Positions 15,434-16,045 of a DNA stretch of 16,045 nucleotides are shown in pieces. The notes under the pieces are model-generated. The model was not told the DNA's origin. It ran no database searches and saw nothing but the letters and a program-made list of their open reading frames with translations. The stretch spans positions 1-16,045 of the forward strand of contig JASIBJ010000310.1 of NCBI GenBank assembly GCA_030045215.1. Direction: 5' to 3'. Source of the stretch: Streptosporangiaceae bacterium (GTDB lineage Bacteria; Actinomycetota; Actinomycetes; Streptosporangiales; Streptosporangiaceae). Position 1 is the first letter of the stretch, and each line of letters opens with the position of its first letter. A program made the translations under genes and the position numbers.

Positions 15434-16045
15434 GTGACCGCCGTCAGCGCCGCGTTCGAGACGGCAGCCGCGGAAAACCGGGCGGCCCTGATTGGCTACC
15501 TGCCAGCCGGTTTTCCTTCCGTGGACGGCGCGATCGGCGCAGCGTTGGCCATGGCCGAGTCCGGTGCTGACATCATCGAGATCGGCCTGCCGTACTCCGA
15601 CCCGCTGATGGACGGGCCGGTCATCCAGGAGGCCGTGCACCGGGCACTGATCGGGGGGACCCGCGTCGCAGACGTGCTGCGCACCGTAGAGGCGGTTGCC
15701 GGAGCGGGCGTGGCCGCGCTGATCATGACCTACTGGAACCCGGTCGATCACTACGGCGTCGACGCGTTCGCACGCGACCTGGCTGCCGTCGGGGGCAGCG
15801 GACTGATCACGCCGGACCTTACTCCGGAGGAGGCGGGGCCCTGGCTCACCGCGGCCGCGGAGTACAAGCTCGACCCGGTGTTCCTGGTGGCCCCGAGTTC
15901 CTCGGATGAGCGCATCGCCCTGATCACCTCGGTCTGTGGTGGCTTCGTCTACGCCGCCTCCCTCATGGGCACGACCGGCATCAGGGACCTGGTGGGGGAA
16001 GAAGCCTCTCTCCTGGTCGGCCGGGTCAGGCAGTACACGAGCCTG
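15434..16045 (+). CDS. trpA: Tryptophan synthase alpha chain, C-terminus beyond window
   Basis: Splits indole-3-glycerol phosphate into indole and glyceraldehyde 3-phosphate and channels indole to TrpB. The frame from GTG 15434 stays open to the window end (204 codons; the family has about 260-275 residues). Motifs: LIGYLPAGFPS, then IIEIGLPYSDPLMDGP with catalytic Glu49 and Asp60, both at the canonical positions; TYWNPVDHYG; PDLTPEEA; LVAPSSSDERI; and YAASLMGTTGIRD (phosphate loop region). Only the last part of the barrel is missing. It follows trpB by 79 bases and is the last recognisable gene of the cluster in this window. Confidence 0.96.
   Translation, partial: MTAVSAAFETAAAENRAALIGYLPAGFPSVDGAIGAALAMAESGADIIEIGLPYSDPLMDGPVIQEAVHRALIGGTRVADVLRTVEAVAGAGVAALIMTYWNPVDHYGVDAFARDLAAVGGSGLITPDLTPEEAGPWLTAAAEYKLDPVFLVAPSSSDERIALITSVCGGFVYAASLMGTTGIRDLVGEEASLLVGRVRQYTSL

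Overview
The window is GC-rich DNA (roughly 70% G+C, GTG starts, many ATGA/GTGA gene overlaps) from an actinobacterium. The best lineage clue is a TIGR03085-type metal-binding protein diverging from a Trp-operon-associated membrane protein, followed by trpC-trpB-trpA; this neighbourhood is typical of Actinomycetia. Genus cannot be fixed from the sequence alone. No tRNA, rRNA, CRISPR array, insertion sequence or phage gene was seen.

Region 1 (about 136-1577, + strand): five consecutive small genes (75-118 aa). Each encodes one N-terminal membrane helix followed by a charged, probably helical, extracytoplasmic segment. Genes 1 and 5 share an LLNR-x-x-A-x-LE stretch just after the membrane helix, and genes 3 and 4 share LRxAExNTA. 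They therefore look like diverged duplicates forming one membrane complex. I recognise no described system. Region 2 (1597-2667, - strand): a haem-free, cytosolic sulfite-oxidase-family molybdoenzyme, convergent with the cassette. A 346-base divergent spacer with several inverted repeats follows it.

Region 3 (3014-10632): a phosphonate uptake and breakdown locus in two converging transcription units. The + unit has a TIGR03364-type FAD-dependent amine oxidase and a phosphonatase-like HAD hydrolase (TIGR03351 type), coupled by an ATGA overlap. The - unit, read from 10632 down to 4905, has a lipoprotein substrate-binding protein, two permeases, an ATPase and a large metallophosphoesterase without a signal peptide. 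The two units meet at a hairpin (4887-4904). The likely flow is: uptake of an aminophosphonate or its ester, possible ester cleavage by the metallophosphoesterase, oxidative deamination by the flavoenzyme to a phosphonoaldehyde, then C-P bond cleavage by the HAD enzyme. No PhnW transaminase is present. The promoter region of the transporter operon (10633-10881) is AT-rich against its surroundings and holds three copies of a 9-base ATGANTCAT-like palindrome, a probable operator.

Region 4 (10882-16045): a TIGR03085-like protein on the - strand, then on the + strand a Trp-associated membrane protein, a small unrecognised membrane protein, trpC, trpB and the first 204 codons of trpA, which runs off the window. 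A perfect 10+10 inverted repeat with a 2-base centre lies in the leader of the first + gene. trpE, often found at this point in related genomes, is absent.
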